A stretch of 64,000 bases of DNA from NCBI GenBank assembly GCA_963693305.1, contig OY855905.1, positions 35,355,637 to 35,419,636 on the forward strand, read 5' to 3'. A program made the translations under genes and the position numbers. Below the pieces are notes generated by a model. It was not told the origin of the DNA. It made no database searches and saw nothing but the letters and a program-made list of their open reading frames with translations. Origin of the DNA: Meandrina meandrites (Eukaryota; Cnidaria; Anthozoa; Scleractinia; Meandrinidae). This document shows, in pieces, positions 23,231 through 34,307 of the stretch (position 1 is its first letter; every line of letters begins with the position of its first letter).

Positions 23231-23294
23231 GGTCCCATGGTGTAATGCATGATAGTACTCTGGATTTTGACAAGTTCAAATCCTTGTGGGACCT
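23231..23294 (+). pseudogene. Fossil tRNA-Gln relic
   Basis: Third copy. The 3' part ccttgtgggacct is the best preserved T arm/acceptor among the relics. Confidence 0.75.
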
Positions 23295-23554
23295 AATGAA
23301 AAACAGCTTCATTTTTAAAAATGCAGAAGTTAAAACTATAAAGAATATTGGGAAAAAAATAGAAAAGAAGGGAATAAATATAACGTTATATGAAGTCCAA
23401 CATTGAGTACGTTGACTGCATAATTTCTACGTCTTCCCTCTACTGTCCACCAGTGTAGGTATGGATTAGAGAATCCACTCAAACCTTTTAGAAAAATCAT
23501 TTGATGTAAGAAAATATTAATCACAGATAACAGGTCGGAAAGTACATCCACATG

Positions 23555-23626
23555 GCGTCGGTGGTATAGTGGTGAGCATAGCTGACTTCCAAGCAGTTGA
23601 CCCGGGTTCAATTCCCGGCCGACGCA
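23555..23626 (+). tRNA. tRNA-Gly(UCC), one anticodon-stem mismatch
   Basis: GCTGA for GCTGC puts an A opposite G at the closing pair of the anticodon stem, and the T loop has TTCAATT. Function is doubtful but the fold is mostly kept. Confidence 0.6.
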
Positions 23627-23863
23627 AACATTTATTTTTCTTTTTTTTGAATTTGATTTTCAAAGAATGCTGTCTGTCGCATACCCCTAAGCCAAGGTGT
23701 CCTTTTTCAAGGCAATAACCACTTTCCATGTATTCCATGATAATTTGCATCCATAAGGCACTGACTTAACTCCGAGTTATTTTGAAGACACGGTATTAAA
23801 TGGAACAAGTTCGTAATGCCTGAACTGGTAATACTTAATATATTTGTTTTGTTTAGTGTGATC

Positions 23864-23935
23864 GGTCCCATGGTGTAATGGTTAGCACTCTGGACTCTGA
23901 ATCCAACGATCCGTGTTCAAATCTCGGTGGGACCT
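23864..23935 (+). pseudogene. tRNA-Gln(CUG) with two stem mismatches
   Basis: Anticodon stem reads TCCAA for TCCAG and the T stem CCGTG for CCGAG. The T change is shared with the unit 4 copy at 32577, which shows common descent. Confidence 0.65.
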
Positions 23936-24237
23936 TAAAGAGTTTTTTTGTTGTCGTTGTTGTTGTTTTACGGCTAATATGACGGGGTAAGTGCAAATCA
24001 AGACTTTTATTTGAGGTAGAGAAAAACACTCAGGGTGCATTTCTTTGGGAGAATCCATGCAAGATTGGATTTTTAATCTCAGATGACAAGCTAGGATACT
24101 TCGCTCCCAAACAAACGAAGAATCCGATATTTTGCGATTTTATTCGCACCGAACATAAAATATCAGTGTTTAGTATATACACACTCAGTGATCTTGGCCA
24201 TTCCAGCAATCTGATTGGTTCGCTATCTCGGGCTAAA

Positions 24238-25514
24238 TGACAATTATTCGCCGAAGGCGAAGTGAATCTCGGCGAATATTCCCCGAGTCGAAGTCGAGGG
24301 GAATATTCGCCGAGATTCGCTGAGCCTGAGGCGAATAATTGTTTTAGCCTAATTTTCAGAGGTGAATATCAAGAACTACAAAATAAAGAACAAAAACACG
24401 GAAACAACAAACACAAATCTCGCTTGCATACGTGTAAACAAGTTTAATTCATCGTAAATCAGAATTTACACTTTAGTTTAAGCAATAAAACGGAACAAAA
24501 CAAACACTAAGAAAAAGACAGATATTTAGTACCTTTGATTAGTTGTTCGCGACTTCTGAACAATTGTCTAAATCCTCTTGAAATGAGTCGAGCAGCTCTG
24601 GTCTGAAGAGAACTGAATAATTTTGGGTCAATCGATCGCATTGAGTTTCTCATGGCCGCGTGCGATCTACAAAACCACCGTGTTTACCATCAATTCTGAT
24701 GCCTTGGGAATCATCTCTTGAAAATATTTTTGGTCCAAAAGCCTTGGCAGACAATTTTCAAAATTCCAACTGTGCTGAATACTCCAGATTTGGAGTGATT
24801 TCTTCAGAGTGAACGAAAATTTCATTCAGCAATGGCTGCCATGTTTACTTGCCTGGATGGCAAAGGTGGCGTGGCTGAGTAACCAAGCCCTGAAATGCTA
24901 TATTCACCTCCTAGCGAGGTGAATATAGCGTCTTAGTATATACCAAACCAGTGAATAGTGCTTTTCGCGCACGCTGATTGGCTAGCTCGGAGGTGAATAG
25001 CAAGTACTATTCACCTCCGAGCAAAGTAAGATGACTTCTACGAGTAACTTCGGTTAAAAAAGCGGGTTTTGATCCATAAAAGAAGCCGCTGTACTTTAAT
25101 GTGTTGTCAACTTTACCAGGTCAGAACAATACTAGGTTTAGCGATACGTAGCGATGTTTATTTAAAATGTTTTAAGCGTTTCCTTCAACAAAACGATTGA
25201 TAAAATGTAGCACAAAATATTTTGTTTACCTTCGCCGCGTACACGTACGCAAAATTAAAACGTTTAAGTCTGAATTTTTTCCAAATATACACCTTCCAAC
25301 TAAGAAAATTAAGTACATTTCTTACCTGTATCTCTGTTTTAAAGCCAGTAAATCCTTGCAGTTGTTTTGGTCGTGCTATAAACGATTTTGGCAAGTTGTT
25401 TTCGGCTCGGCCACCGCTATTCACCTCCACTTCGGTGAATAATTGTTAAATACACTAGCGCTTTTCCACCAATCAAAATGTTCCATTCTTATATTCACCT
25501 CTGGAAATTAGACT
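24238..25514. mobile_element. Hairpin-capped MITE with a nested second MITE
   Basis: Inverted repeats lie at 24345-24370 (TTAGCCTAATTTTCAGAGG) and 25488-25514 (complement). Outside the left one is a long hairpin, 24239-24343, with outer stem ACAATTATTCGCC/GGCGAATAATTGT and inner CGGCGAATATTCCCC. A second element related to that at 51822 is nested inside, from 24931 (TTAGTATATACCAAACCAG) to about 25450. A further TTAGTATATAC start lies at 24170. Confidence 0.6.
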
Positions 25515-25577
25515 AATGCCGCATTATTCACTCGCTACCGAGTGGATAATGTATTATCCCATAAAACATAAAACAAA

Positions 25578-26079
25578 ATGGCCGGCGTAAACTCGCGTTT
25601 CGCTAGCGTTTCAGAATCAAAAATAGTGAAAATAAAAGACGACAGCGTGCCAGAAAACACCAAGAAGGCAACGAACTTTGGCCTAAAAGTTTTTAAAGAT
25701 AAGTGAAGTCATGTTTTGCAAACAAGTGTTTTTTAGTTTGTTTATCGAGATAACTTACCGTGAATTCGACTTATCGCTAAATAGGCAGCAATTAATCTTC
25801 ACGACTACAATTTGTCTCATTTATACGAGCATTTTTGTAGACTGGTTTGCCTGACAGAACGAATTTCTCACCGAAATCGAGGAAATGGAAAAAGAAGAAT
25901 TGAAGTTTTATATGTCCGCAAGAAAACAAGACAGGTCATATTACAACAAAGCAACACTCACCTCAATTCGAGCCGCCATTGACAGGCACCTTCACCACGA
26001 GCCAAACAGCAAGCCTTTCTCGATAACTTCGAAAACTGTGATTGATCAGTTATCGATTTCCAAGCAGACTTTCGATTAA
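25578..26079 (+). pseudogene. Fragment of a DUF3504/Crypton-type gene, two exons
   Basis: Exon 1 (25578-25698) starts MAGVNSRFASVSESKI and ends VFKD. Exon 2 (from 25841) continues WFA-x-QNEFLTEIEEM and then LKFYMSARKQDRSYYNKATL with IRAAIDRHL. The order is what I remember for the N-terminal region shared by Crypton tyrosine recombinases and domesticated relatives such as ZMYM/QRICH1-type proteins. The intron starts AT instead of GT and exon 2 has an in-frame TGA, so the copy is dead. It also lacks the rest of the gene. Confidence 0.6.
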
Positions 26080-26295
26080 AGTTGCTGATTTGAACTATGT
26101 AAAAGGACCATTTTGACGAGGATTTTATCGAAGATTGTGTATTTGCCATGTTAAAAGAATCTGTAAATAGGTTTGTACGTGTTTCACCCATGAATTGAGA
26201 CGTCAAATTAGACGTCAATAAAATTGCCTTTCATTGGTTTCCTTTTGAAAATGCCTAGATTGTCTTAAATTTTTAAAACAAAAGAGATACGACCA

Positions 26296-26367
26296 AGGTC
26301 CCACCGAGATTTGAACTCGGATCGCTGGATTCAGAGTCCAGAGTGCTAACCATTACACCATGGGACC
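26296..26367 (-). tRNA. tRNA-Gln(CUG)
   Basis: Consensus 72-nt copy. Its minus-strand 3' flank differs from other units because the adjoining tail was replaced. Confidence 0.92.
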
Positions 26368-26755
26368 CGTTACACTTTCGCATTAAATAATTTCACCTTT
26401 ATTTTTTATCTATCGAGCTCAAACTTTACCATCTTCATTATTTACAAACCCATGTTGTTTTTAAAACTTGGAAACGTTCACATAGATTTTTGTTCCCAGA
26501 AAATAATGTACTTTGCATCGTGTAATGAAACTAAAACAAAAATCTTTACACTATACATTATGTCAGTGGAAGCCATCCTAACGTTTACAAGAAATCGCTT
26601 AAATTAGGATATATGATTTTAACTAGACTAGAACTAGGCAACATACGAGTACCAGTTTGCTCTTTTGCACTGAGAAACTAGATCATTTGTCTGCTACTAA
26701 TTTACTGCCGATCTTAATTTAGAACAGAACTAAATTTCTGTTAACTCCAGTGAGC

Positions 26756-26827
26756 AGTCCCATGGTGTAATGGTTAGCACTCTGGACTTTGCATCCAGTT
26801 ATCCGAGTTCAAATCTCGGTGGGACCT
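26756..26827 (+). pseudogene. tRNA-Gln(UUG) with A1 and a changed position 37
   Basis: First base is A instead of G, breaking the first acceptor pair. Anticodon loop CTTTGCA has C at position 37 where the others have A. Both features suggest loss of function. Confidence 0.65.
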
Positions 26828-27572
26828 TCACATGCTCTATTTTTTCATTAAACGACGTTGCTATGCATGACAATAACTTTTTTGGGCTTACTAAAACTGA
26901 CTATAAGTATTACGGTCGGAGTCAATTTTTTTTTTCCTCGCTGAGGGCAAGTTGATACTAGAACGAGAGTGGTCACCAAGCAATGTCGATTCCATTCTCC
27001 TTGTCTGCGGAGCCATGGCTCGAGAAAAGGAATAAAGAAGAAGGACATGGAGCTAGAGTAGCTTAGTCTTTGCCTCTAAAATAGTCTGGACTCATTTAAA
27101 TCGACTCGTTTTGAAACAGAGGCAAAAGAATATATTACTAGCCGTATCGACGAGTTCCTCCATTCCTATTTAGCGCAGATTTGCTGTTTCCATCGCAGCG
27201 CGCTGAAATGCTACATGCCATTTTCTTTATCTACTAGACTCATCCCCTTTTCAGGCTATGTCAACTTGGTTTGATTTTAAAGTTTTTTTTAATCATATTC
27301 CCTTTTTCAGAACTCTGTCTTTAGGCAACATCGCAGAACTCTAAAGCTGGATGCCATTAAAAGATGTTTCTGCTGGTAGTTTCACAGTAAGAACACAACA
27401 TAACAATTATTGCATTCTTCTTAATTTATCTGCGGAATGGTAATACCTTGATGTAATTTTGGATCATTTTGATGCCAGGTTTATTAATTTTCTCCTCAAA
27501 AAACAAAAGAAGTCAGACTACCTGACTATAAAATGGAAAAAAATGTATATTACAAAAATATAACTTAAACTT

Positions 27573-27644
27573 TGCGTCGGCCGGGAATCGAATCCGGGTC
27601 ACCTGCTTGGAAAGCAGCTATGCTGACCACTATACCGCCGACGC
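27573..27644 (-). tRNA. tRNA-Gly(UCC), diverged
   Basis: Anticodon loop TTTCCAA and a T-stem A for G (CCGGA) opposite C. Several changes elsewhere keep pairing. Possibly inactive. Confidence 0.55.
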
Positions 27645-27945
27645 CATCTACTGGTAGCAAAGTAATTATATGTTTCTCATCTATCTTTTTTTCTCCTCTA
27701 GAAGCAGAATAATTTTGTTTCTTTTTACGGTATAAAGAATAAGCCCCCTCTTGGAAAGACAGTTGATAAATGACCCAAAACTAATATCACGAGGCCAGGG
27801 GCTGCGGTGGTAAATTGGTGTGCATATAGTGTTTGGGTTGGCGCACCGATAAATAACAATAACAGATAAATCATAGAACCTTCGTTTAGACTTACTGACT
27901 ATAAAATGAAAAAAAGTGTATATTACAAAAATATAACTAAAGCTT

Positions 27946-28017
27946 TGCGTCGGCCGGGAATCGAACCCGGGTCAACTGCTTGGAAGGCAGCTAGGCTCAC
28001 CACTATACCACCGACGC
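27946..28017 (-). tRNA. tRNA-Gly(UCC)
   Basis: One substitution from consensus (GAGCCTAG for GAGCATAG), at the D/anticodon-stem junction. All stems pair. Confidence 0.88.
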
Positions 28018-28386
28018 CAGCTGCTGGTCTCTGGAGCAGCAAAGTAAATATATATTGCTCATCTATCTTTTTTCTCTTTTGTGTTAACAGGATTCGAACA
28101 CATTTCTAGTAGCAGAATAATTTTTGCTTCTTTTTACGGTATACTATAGAATAAGCCCCCTATTGGATAGACAGTTGATAAATGACCCAATATTGATATC
28201 ACAACGCCAGGGGTGTCGGTGGTAAATATGTGTGCATATATTTTTTGGGTTGACACACAGATAAATAATTATAACAAACAAATTATAGAACCCTTTTGTA
28301 TAGACACAGCTAGAGCTGAATAAGTCTCTGCAGACTGTCTCGACGATTAATCAGCATTCTAATGATGCTGGTAAGGTGAACTGAAG

Positions 28387-28450
28387 GGTTGAATCCATGT
28401 TCAAGCCTAGTGGCCCACCAGACCTGAGAATATCCTGGTTAATTTCCGCA
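28387..28450 (-). mobile_element. SINE copy 5, tail part (left of the LINE)
   Basis: Tail segment with agcctagtggcccaccagac, interrupted where the LINE fragment begins. Confidence 0.65.
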
Positions 28451-28454
28451 ACGT

Positions 28455-30054
28455 TAAGCCTTAGTGGAGACGTAACAGAAGTTGATAAATCCTTCGACGA
28501 ATTTCTTACCGCAACTGATAAATTTTTTTTTTTTGAAAAAACAACACCTACACGTGTTTTTGCACTACTATCAAAGCTTTGTAGGTCAAGGGCAACAGGA
28601 TTAGATAATATTTCAGCGAAACTTCTAAGGGAATGTCGAGATTTACTGGCGGAATCTCTCACTCATATATTTTATCAATCCCTAATGACGGGTATCTTTC
28701 CCGATGAGTGGAAATCTGCCAGAGTCACTCCATTGTATAAAAATTCTGGGAAGCGTTCTGATCCGACGAATTATCGGCCAATATCAGTAATTCCAGTTGT
28801 GGCCAAAGTCTTTGAACGGATAATCTACGATCAACTTTATCATTATTTAACAAAAAACAACTTTCTCTCGTGCCATCAATCTGGTTTTCGGTCTCTGCAT
28901 TCCACGCTCACCGCACTTATCGAAGCTACAGATAGCTGGGCCTTGGATATAGACCGTGGTCTTGTTAATTTCGTAGTCTTTTTAGATCTCAAAAATTAAG
29001 GCATTTGATACAGTAGATCACGATATTTTGTTGCGAAAATTGCAATACTATGGGATTTGTCGGACCAGTCATCAATGGTTTGCTTCTTATTTAGATAATC
29101 GAACACAAATTTGTCATATTAATTCTTGTCAGTCAACTCCGAAATGTCTAAGATGTGGTGTTCCCCAGGGAACAATTTTGGGTCCTCTTCTGTTTTTGAT
29201 ATATATTAACGACTTACCACACTGTCTGACATATTTGGAACCCAGAATGTACGCAGATGATACTAGCTTAACACTTGCTAGCACTGACATTGAGCATATA
29301 AATTATCGCCTTACTCACGACCTGAGTAATGTGTACGAATGGCTGTCTGCTAACAAGCTTACTCTAAATATGACGAAAACTGAGTTTATACTTATTGCAT
29401 CCAGGCAGAAGTTATCACAATTTACGGAAAGTCCCTCTCTTACTATAAATGAGAACGCAATAGAACAAGTAACCTCCGCTAAAGCCTGGTTCACACTAGC
29501 GACATAACGACATAATGACATGGACATAACGACATAAAGAAAAGTTCAGTTCTTTCCTTATGTCGTTATGCTTATGTCATTATGTTCCTACTATGTCGTT
29601 ATGTTATGTTCTTAACACTGGTGACATAAAACAGCAACATGAAGTGTTTTTCGCATTTGCGTGACCTTGCCGTTATGTCGTTATGTCGCTAGTGTGAACC
29701 AGGCTTAAATCTCTCGAAGTTTATGTTGATCAAAATATAAACTGGGAGTGTCATATTGAAAACATTTCTAAGAAGATAGCTTGTGCCATTGGTGCAATTA
29801 AACGAATTCGGCATCTCACTCCATCTAATATTTTGATCAAAGTTTATAATAGCCTTATTCAACCACAATTTGATTATTGCAACGTAGTGTGGGGAAGCTG
29901 TAACAAGGGCCTTTCTGAAAAACTGCAAAGGCTTCAAAACCGCGCAGCTCGTACCCTAATGTCTGCGAGCTATGATAGTAATTTAGATGATTTGTTCCGG
30001 ACACTGGGGTGGCGAAGACTCTATTATCAAAGATTAATTTTAAGTAAATTTTAG
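28455..30054 (+). pseudogene. LINE reverse transcriptase, broken
   Basis: Frame 1 (to 28999) has GLDNISAKLLRE, YRPISVIPVVAKVFERII and SGFRSLHSTLTAL, ending FLDLKN before a frameshift near 28997. The next frame resumes at the AFDTVDHD box and carries VPQGTILGPLLFLIYINDLP and the catalytic MYADDTSL (about 29244-29270). The MITE splits the reading frame at 29482; after it come VDQNINWECHIENISKK and LQRLQNRAARTL. The domain order is a non-LTR RT of the jockey/CR1 branch. Two lesions make it non-coding. Confidence 0.85.
29483..29705. mobile_element. MITE, PIF/Harbinger-like, inside the LINE RT
   Basis: Ends AGCCTGGTTCACACTAGCGA and its complement. A 3-bp TAA duplication flanks it (29480-29482, 29706-29708), and excising one copy plus the element restores the LINE reading frame. 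The interior is built from repeated GACATAACGACATAA words. TWA-type 3-bp duplications are typical of PIF/Harbinger. Confidence 0.85.
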
Positions 30055-30205
30055 ACACGGCCTCCATGAAAAGCAGACTTTTCTTTTTTATTTGAATTTG
30101 TTGTTATTAAATTTTTGTAGTTAGTTAGATAGGTAGATAGTCCAGTAACTTAATTGACTGATGGAAAAACCATGTATAAATAAAGTTATCCTATCCTATC
30201 CTATC

Positions 30206-30395
30206 CTAGGAATATTTCTACTCTCCCCCCCCCCCCCCCCCCCCCTTCCTGGATGGGATGCAGGTCTATCGCAGAGTTACCCCCAGCATTAAATTCGCCG
30301 GTACCCATTTGTACACCTGAGTGGAGAGAGGCAACGCAGTGCCCCGGCCACAACTCGAACCTCTACCGCTCGATCAAGGCCACCCCGCGTCCACC
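30206..30395 (-). mobile_element. SINE copy 5, head and body part (right of the LINE)
   Basis: Resumes at ctaggaatatttctac and runs to the tRNA-like head. Holds an uninterrupted C run of more than 20 bases at about 30225-30245. Confidence 0.7.
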
Positions 30396-30744
30396 CCCAT
30401 TAAAAGACGAAGTTGCACTTGACGGCTTTCTTCGCTCAGAATGGCTTGTCTTAGGTCTATAGGTAAGTTGTTCCACAACTGAGCTCCGCTGTACGAAGAA
30501 CTTTTGTAACACTGGCTGCCTGCCCTTTATAACTCTACAGTTATTTCAGGCAGCCAGACCCCTAATTACTTATTATTTATACTATATATATTCTCTTTCT
30601 TGTAATTTATTAGGGTAAATAAAGTTGTTGTTGTTATCAAGTTAGCGCTCTCAGTAAGCACAGCCTTACTCGTGATCAAAGATGATCAGTGAAACGGCGA
30701 CAAAATGAATGAAAAGATTAGTTTGAAGCTCCTTTTTATCTAAC

Positions 30745-30816
30745 GCGTCGGTGGTATAGTGGTGAGCATAGCTGCCTTCCAAGCAGTTGACCCGGGTTCG
30801 ATTCCCGGCCGACGCA
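30745..30816 (+). tRNA. tRNA-Gly(UCC)
   Basis: Perfect consensus copy, followed by cttttt within 10 nt. Confidence 0.95.
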
Positions 30817-31471
30817 ATACTTTTTACAGAAAACCTAAAAAAAACAGCTTTTTTCTGACGATAAGGCTAAAAAAATAGAAAAATTGAGAGAACTTTAATT
30901 TATCGTAGAAGCAATGATGTTCTGCTAGAAAGAACAAGGAACAGTTAAATACAGAGGTCTGGTGTTCATTCCATTTAGTCTCTGACTTCAGTATTCTTTT
31001 GTGTCTGTAAGCTCATCCTTGGCGTAAAAAAAAACAGTTGCTCAAAAACAAAGAAACATTTCACAGGTTCTTACAATGAGGTAAGCCTGTGTGCGACGAC
31101 GCCAAGGACGACTATAAAATGGCTGTTTTGAATGTTGTTTGTCCAATTTCTTAGTGCAAAAATACATGCAACGAGACCCGTATGTTGCGTCAATTGAGTT
31201 TAATAAAAATAGTATATCCTATTGAGATTTGCGTCATCAGGAAATAATTTGTAGAAATCTGAAGAAATGGGTTTGATCAGTGCCAAGGTATTCAAACTAA
31301 ATCGAAAAATGGGAATCTTTCGTCTAGTGCCTTACTGGACTAAAATTTGGATACAATATTAGGATATTGGCAGGTAGCAGGTCACGGGCTCGACGCCCAT
31401 TGGGTGCAGAAAAATTTTCTTTTCTTTTTGACAACGCTTCTTTATTTATCTGTTCAAGGTCTTATGTTCAA

Positions 31472-31527
31472 GGTCCTGATGCATGATAGTACTCTGGATT
31501 TTGACGAGTTCAAATCTTGTTGCACCT
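31472..31527 (+). pseudogene. Fossil tRNA-Gln relic, shortened
   Basis: The 5' end is further reduced (ggtcctgatgcatgatag) and preceded by a small duplication of the ttcaaggtc phrase. Confidence 0.65.
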
Positions 31528-31787
31528 AATGAAAAACAGCTTTATTTTTAGAAATGCAGAAGTTAAAACTATAAAGAATATTTGGAAAAATAGAAAAGAA
31601 GGGAATAAGTATAACTTTATATGAAGTCAAACATTGAGTACGTTGAGTGCATAATTTCTACGTCTTCCCTCTACTGTCCACCAGTGTAGGTATGGATTAG
31701 AGAATGCACTCAAACCTTTTAGAAAAATCATTTGATGTAAAAAAAAATGCTATTCACAGATATTAGGCCGGAAACTAAATGCACATA

Positions 31788-31859
31788 GCGTCGGTGGTAT
31801 AGTGGCGAGCGTAGCTGTCCTCCAAGCAGTTGACCCGGGTTCGATTCCCGGCCGACGCA
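31788..31859 (+). tRNA. tRNA-Gly(UCC) with C at position 33
   Basis: Anticodon loop CCTCCAA: the base before the anticodon, nearly always U, is C. The anticodon stem ends in a U-G pair. Other arms are normal. Probably poorly functional. Confidence 0.6.
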
Positions 31860-31957
31860 AACATTTTTCTTTTTTTGAATTTTATTTTGAATGGATGCTA
31901 TCTGTCAGATACGGCCCTAAGCCAAGGTGTCCTTTTTAAAGGCAACAATAACCACTT

Positions 31958-32412
31958 TTATTATATGGCTACAATAGTACGCGCGCTCTGATTAGCCGAT
32001 GAGCGGGCAAGATTTTCTTGTAATGGCCGGGCATTATAAAACTTTTTCTTGCCTTAGTCTTTTATAACTTTTCAAGGGTCAAACACATGTGAACATAGGT
32101 CACTTTGTTTTGTGAAAATTAAAGTGGTTAAATTTGCCCTAGATCTCGGCGTAATGAAGACAAAAATTGCCTCATTGTCAAAGAAACCGTTTCTTCTGGT
32201 TTCGATCGAATGACCTCGAATGACCTATTGTGCGCGCAAGCGGATATTGAAAAACGTTTCCCTTTTATTCAGCGCTAAAAAGGCCATATAATAAATAACT
32301 TATTAACCTCGTCCGCTCGGTCATTACAGGGAAATCTCAGACCTCGAGGTCAATAAATCAAGGCCTCGGTCTGAGATTTCCCCTGTAATGACCTCACTCT
32401 CGGTTAATAAGT
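31958..32412. mobile_element. Hairpin-capped MITE (TTATTATATGGC family)
   Basis: Inverted repeats TTATTATATGGC at 31958-31969 and its complement at 32283-32294. Beyond the right repeat stands a 115-nt hairpin, 32298-32412, with stems ACTTATTAACC/GGTTAATAAGT and GGTCATTACAGG/CCTGTAATGACC. It sits in the spacer after the fourth Gly gene. Confidence 0.65.
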
Positions 32413-32576
32413 GGTATTTCATGTCTTTCATGATGAGTTGCATCCATAAGGCACTGAATCACTCCGAATTATTTTGAAGGCACTGTATTGAATGGCACAA
32501 GTTCGTAACGCCTGAACTGGTAATACTTAATAAATTAAATACATTTCGTGTTTTTCCACAACTAATTAGTGTGATC

Positions 32577-32648
32577 GGTCCCATGGTGTAATGGATAGCA
32601 CTCTGGACTCTGAATCCGGCGATCCGTGTTTAAATCTCGGTGGGACCT
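32577..32648 (+). pseudogene. tRNA-Gln(CUG) with T-stem mismatch
   Basis: T stem CCGTG and loop TTTAAAT; a G-U pair in the anticodon stem (TCCGG) and an altered D loop. Confidence 0.6.
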
Positions 32649-33516
32649 TTAAGAGTATTTTTTGTTGTTGTTGTTGTTTTACGGCTAATATGACGGGGTA
32701 AGTGGAAATTAAGACTTTTATTTGAGGTAGACACAAACACTCACGGTGCGTTTCTTTGGGAGAATCCAAGATTGGATTTTTAATCTCAGATGACAAGGAT
32801 ACTTCGCTCCCAAACAAACGAAGAATTCGATATTTTGCCATGAAAACCGCGTTAACACTATTCGCACCGAACATAAAATATCAGTAAGTATTTATTTTTC
32901 GTCCAAGGTATCCTATAGCTAGCCAAAATCATTTTACCATACAAAAGCCTTCAAAAATAAGACGATGAAGCAGTTTTTCTTTAGCTTGAAGCATAATGTA
33001 GCGAAAACGCATCTGAAGTGAAGAAGTTTGCGGAAAAATGATGAATGCAAACTACACTCCTGACGATTTCAAAGGTACTGCTTCCGTAGGCACACAATGA
33101 CTGTTCTTGAAAACATGCATTCAGTTTGAAATGACGCTCCACCCTTATCAAGCTACCGTTACCTTTTAATTATAATTTATCAAAATAGACGCTTGAAACC
33201 TTACCGTATTGACAGTGTTTATAAATGGCGTACCTGTATTTTCACAGTGAAGACCGACCGCTGAGCCAATGCACTTTCCTGTCCCAAAGAAACACACGGA
33301 TCATGAATACTAAGAATCCGGATTTATATTAAATCTAATGAATCCAAAATCTGTTTTTGGATACAAGAATCCAGATAAACGTACCCTCAGTGTTACTCAG
33401 TGCTAGCGACTCCAATACAAACTTTGTTACACGGTCTTCAGGTCGATTTCTAAAATATACGGTTTGTTTCTTTATAATTTAAACCCGAAATTTTTAACAC
33501 AAAAGTGCTACCGCCA

Positions 33517-33588
33517 AGGTCCCACCGAGATTTGAACTCGGATCGCTGGATTCAGAGTCCAGAGTGCTAACCATTACACCATGGGACC
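33517..33588 (-). tRNA. tRNA-Gln(CUG)
   Basis: Consensus copy with all stems paired and a T-rich 3' flank on the minus strand. Confidence 0.95.
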
Positions 33589-33814
33589 CGTGTACACTTT
33601 CGCATTAAATAATTTAACCTTTATCATTTATCTACTGAGGTCAAAATTTACCATCTTCATTATTTACACACCCATGTTGTTTTTAAAACTTTAAAAAGCA
33701 CTTTGCATCATGTAATGAAACTAAAACAAAAACCTTTAAACTATGCATTATGTCAGTGGAAGCCATCCTAACGATTACAAGAAATCGCTTAACAAATCAG
33801 TTTATGGCGAAAAC

Positions 33815-33896
33815 CAACCTCGTTCCCAGGGCTTTTCCCTTCTTCGTGGGGACGACCGCCCCCACGAAAAAGGGAAAAGCCCTGGGAACGAGGTTG
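33815..33896. mobile_element. 82-bp near-perfect hairpin MITE with 9-bp target duplication
   Basis: CAACCTCGTTCCCAGGGC at the left end and its complement at the right fold over almost the whole length. GGCGAAAAC flanks both sides (33806-33814, 33897-33905) and occurs once at the empty site in other units. A 9-bp duplication fits a MULE-type element. Confidence 0.85.
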
Positions 33897-34307
33897 GGCG
33901 AAAACTTCAGTAGGATATAAGATTTTAACTAGACTAGAACGATGCAACATACGAGTACCGTTTTGCTCTTTTGCACTGAGAAATTAGATCACTTGTCTGC
34001 TTCTAATTTACTGCCGATCTGAATTTAGAACAGAACTAAATACTTTACATACTCTATTTTTTCATTAAACGACGTTGCCTTGCATGACAATAACTTCTTT
34101 GGGCTTACTAAAAGTGACTGTATGTATTACGGTCGGAGTCAAAGTATTGTATTTTTTTTCGCTTGCCCAGGGCAAGTTGAAACTAGAACGGGAGTCGTCA
34201 CCAAGCAATGGCAATGGCCATTTTGACCTTCCGCTCTTAGTAACGTGGCATATTTTGCGCGTTCTTCTGCCCTAATATGGCAAAATGGCGCAATAGTGGA
34301 ATACTAA

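Larger units (their letters stand above)
18011..26295 (+). repeat. Array unit 3
   Basis: Holds Gln minus, an RT-bearing insert, Gln(UUG) plus, two Gly minus, SINE with a duplicated head, two Gly plus, fossil Gln and Gln plus. The 1.1-kb tail is replaced from 24170 to about 26270 by nested MITEs and a gene fragment. Confidence 0.75.
28449..30206 (+). mobile_element. 5'-truncated CR1/L2-like LINE
   Basis: Lies inside SINE copy 5. It lacks an endonuclease domain and ends in a short (TATCC)n tail at about 30186-30206, the microsatellite type of 3' end common in this LINE group. It carries a MITE at 29483-29705. Confidence 0.8.
26296..33516 (+). repeat. Array unit 4
   Basis: Gln minus and Gln plus come first. 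The first Gly-minus locus is deleted, with spacers joined near 27355. Two Gly-minus genes follow, at 27573 and 27946, separated by a duplicated spacer. Then come the SINE split by a LINE, Gly plus, fossil Gln, Gly plus, a hairpin-capped MITE and Gln plus. Confidence 0.75.
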
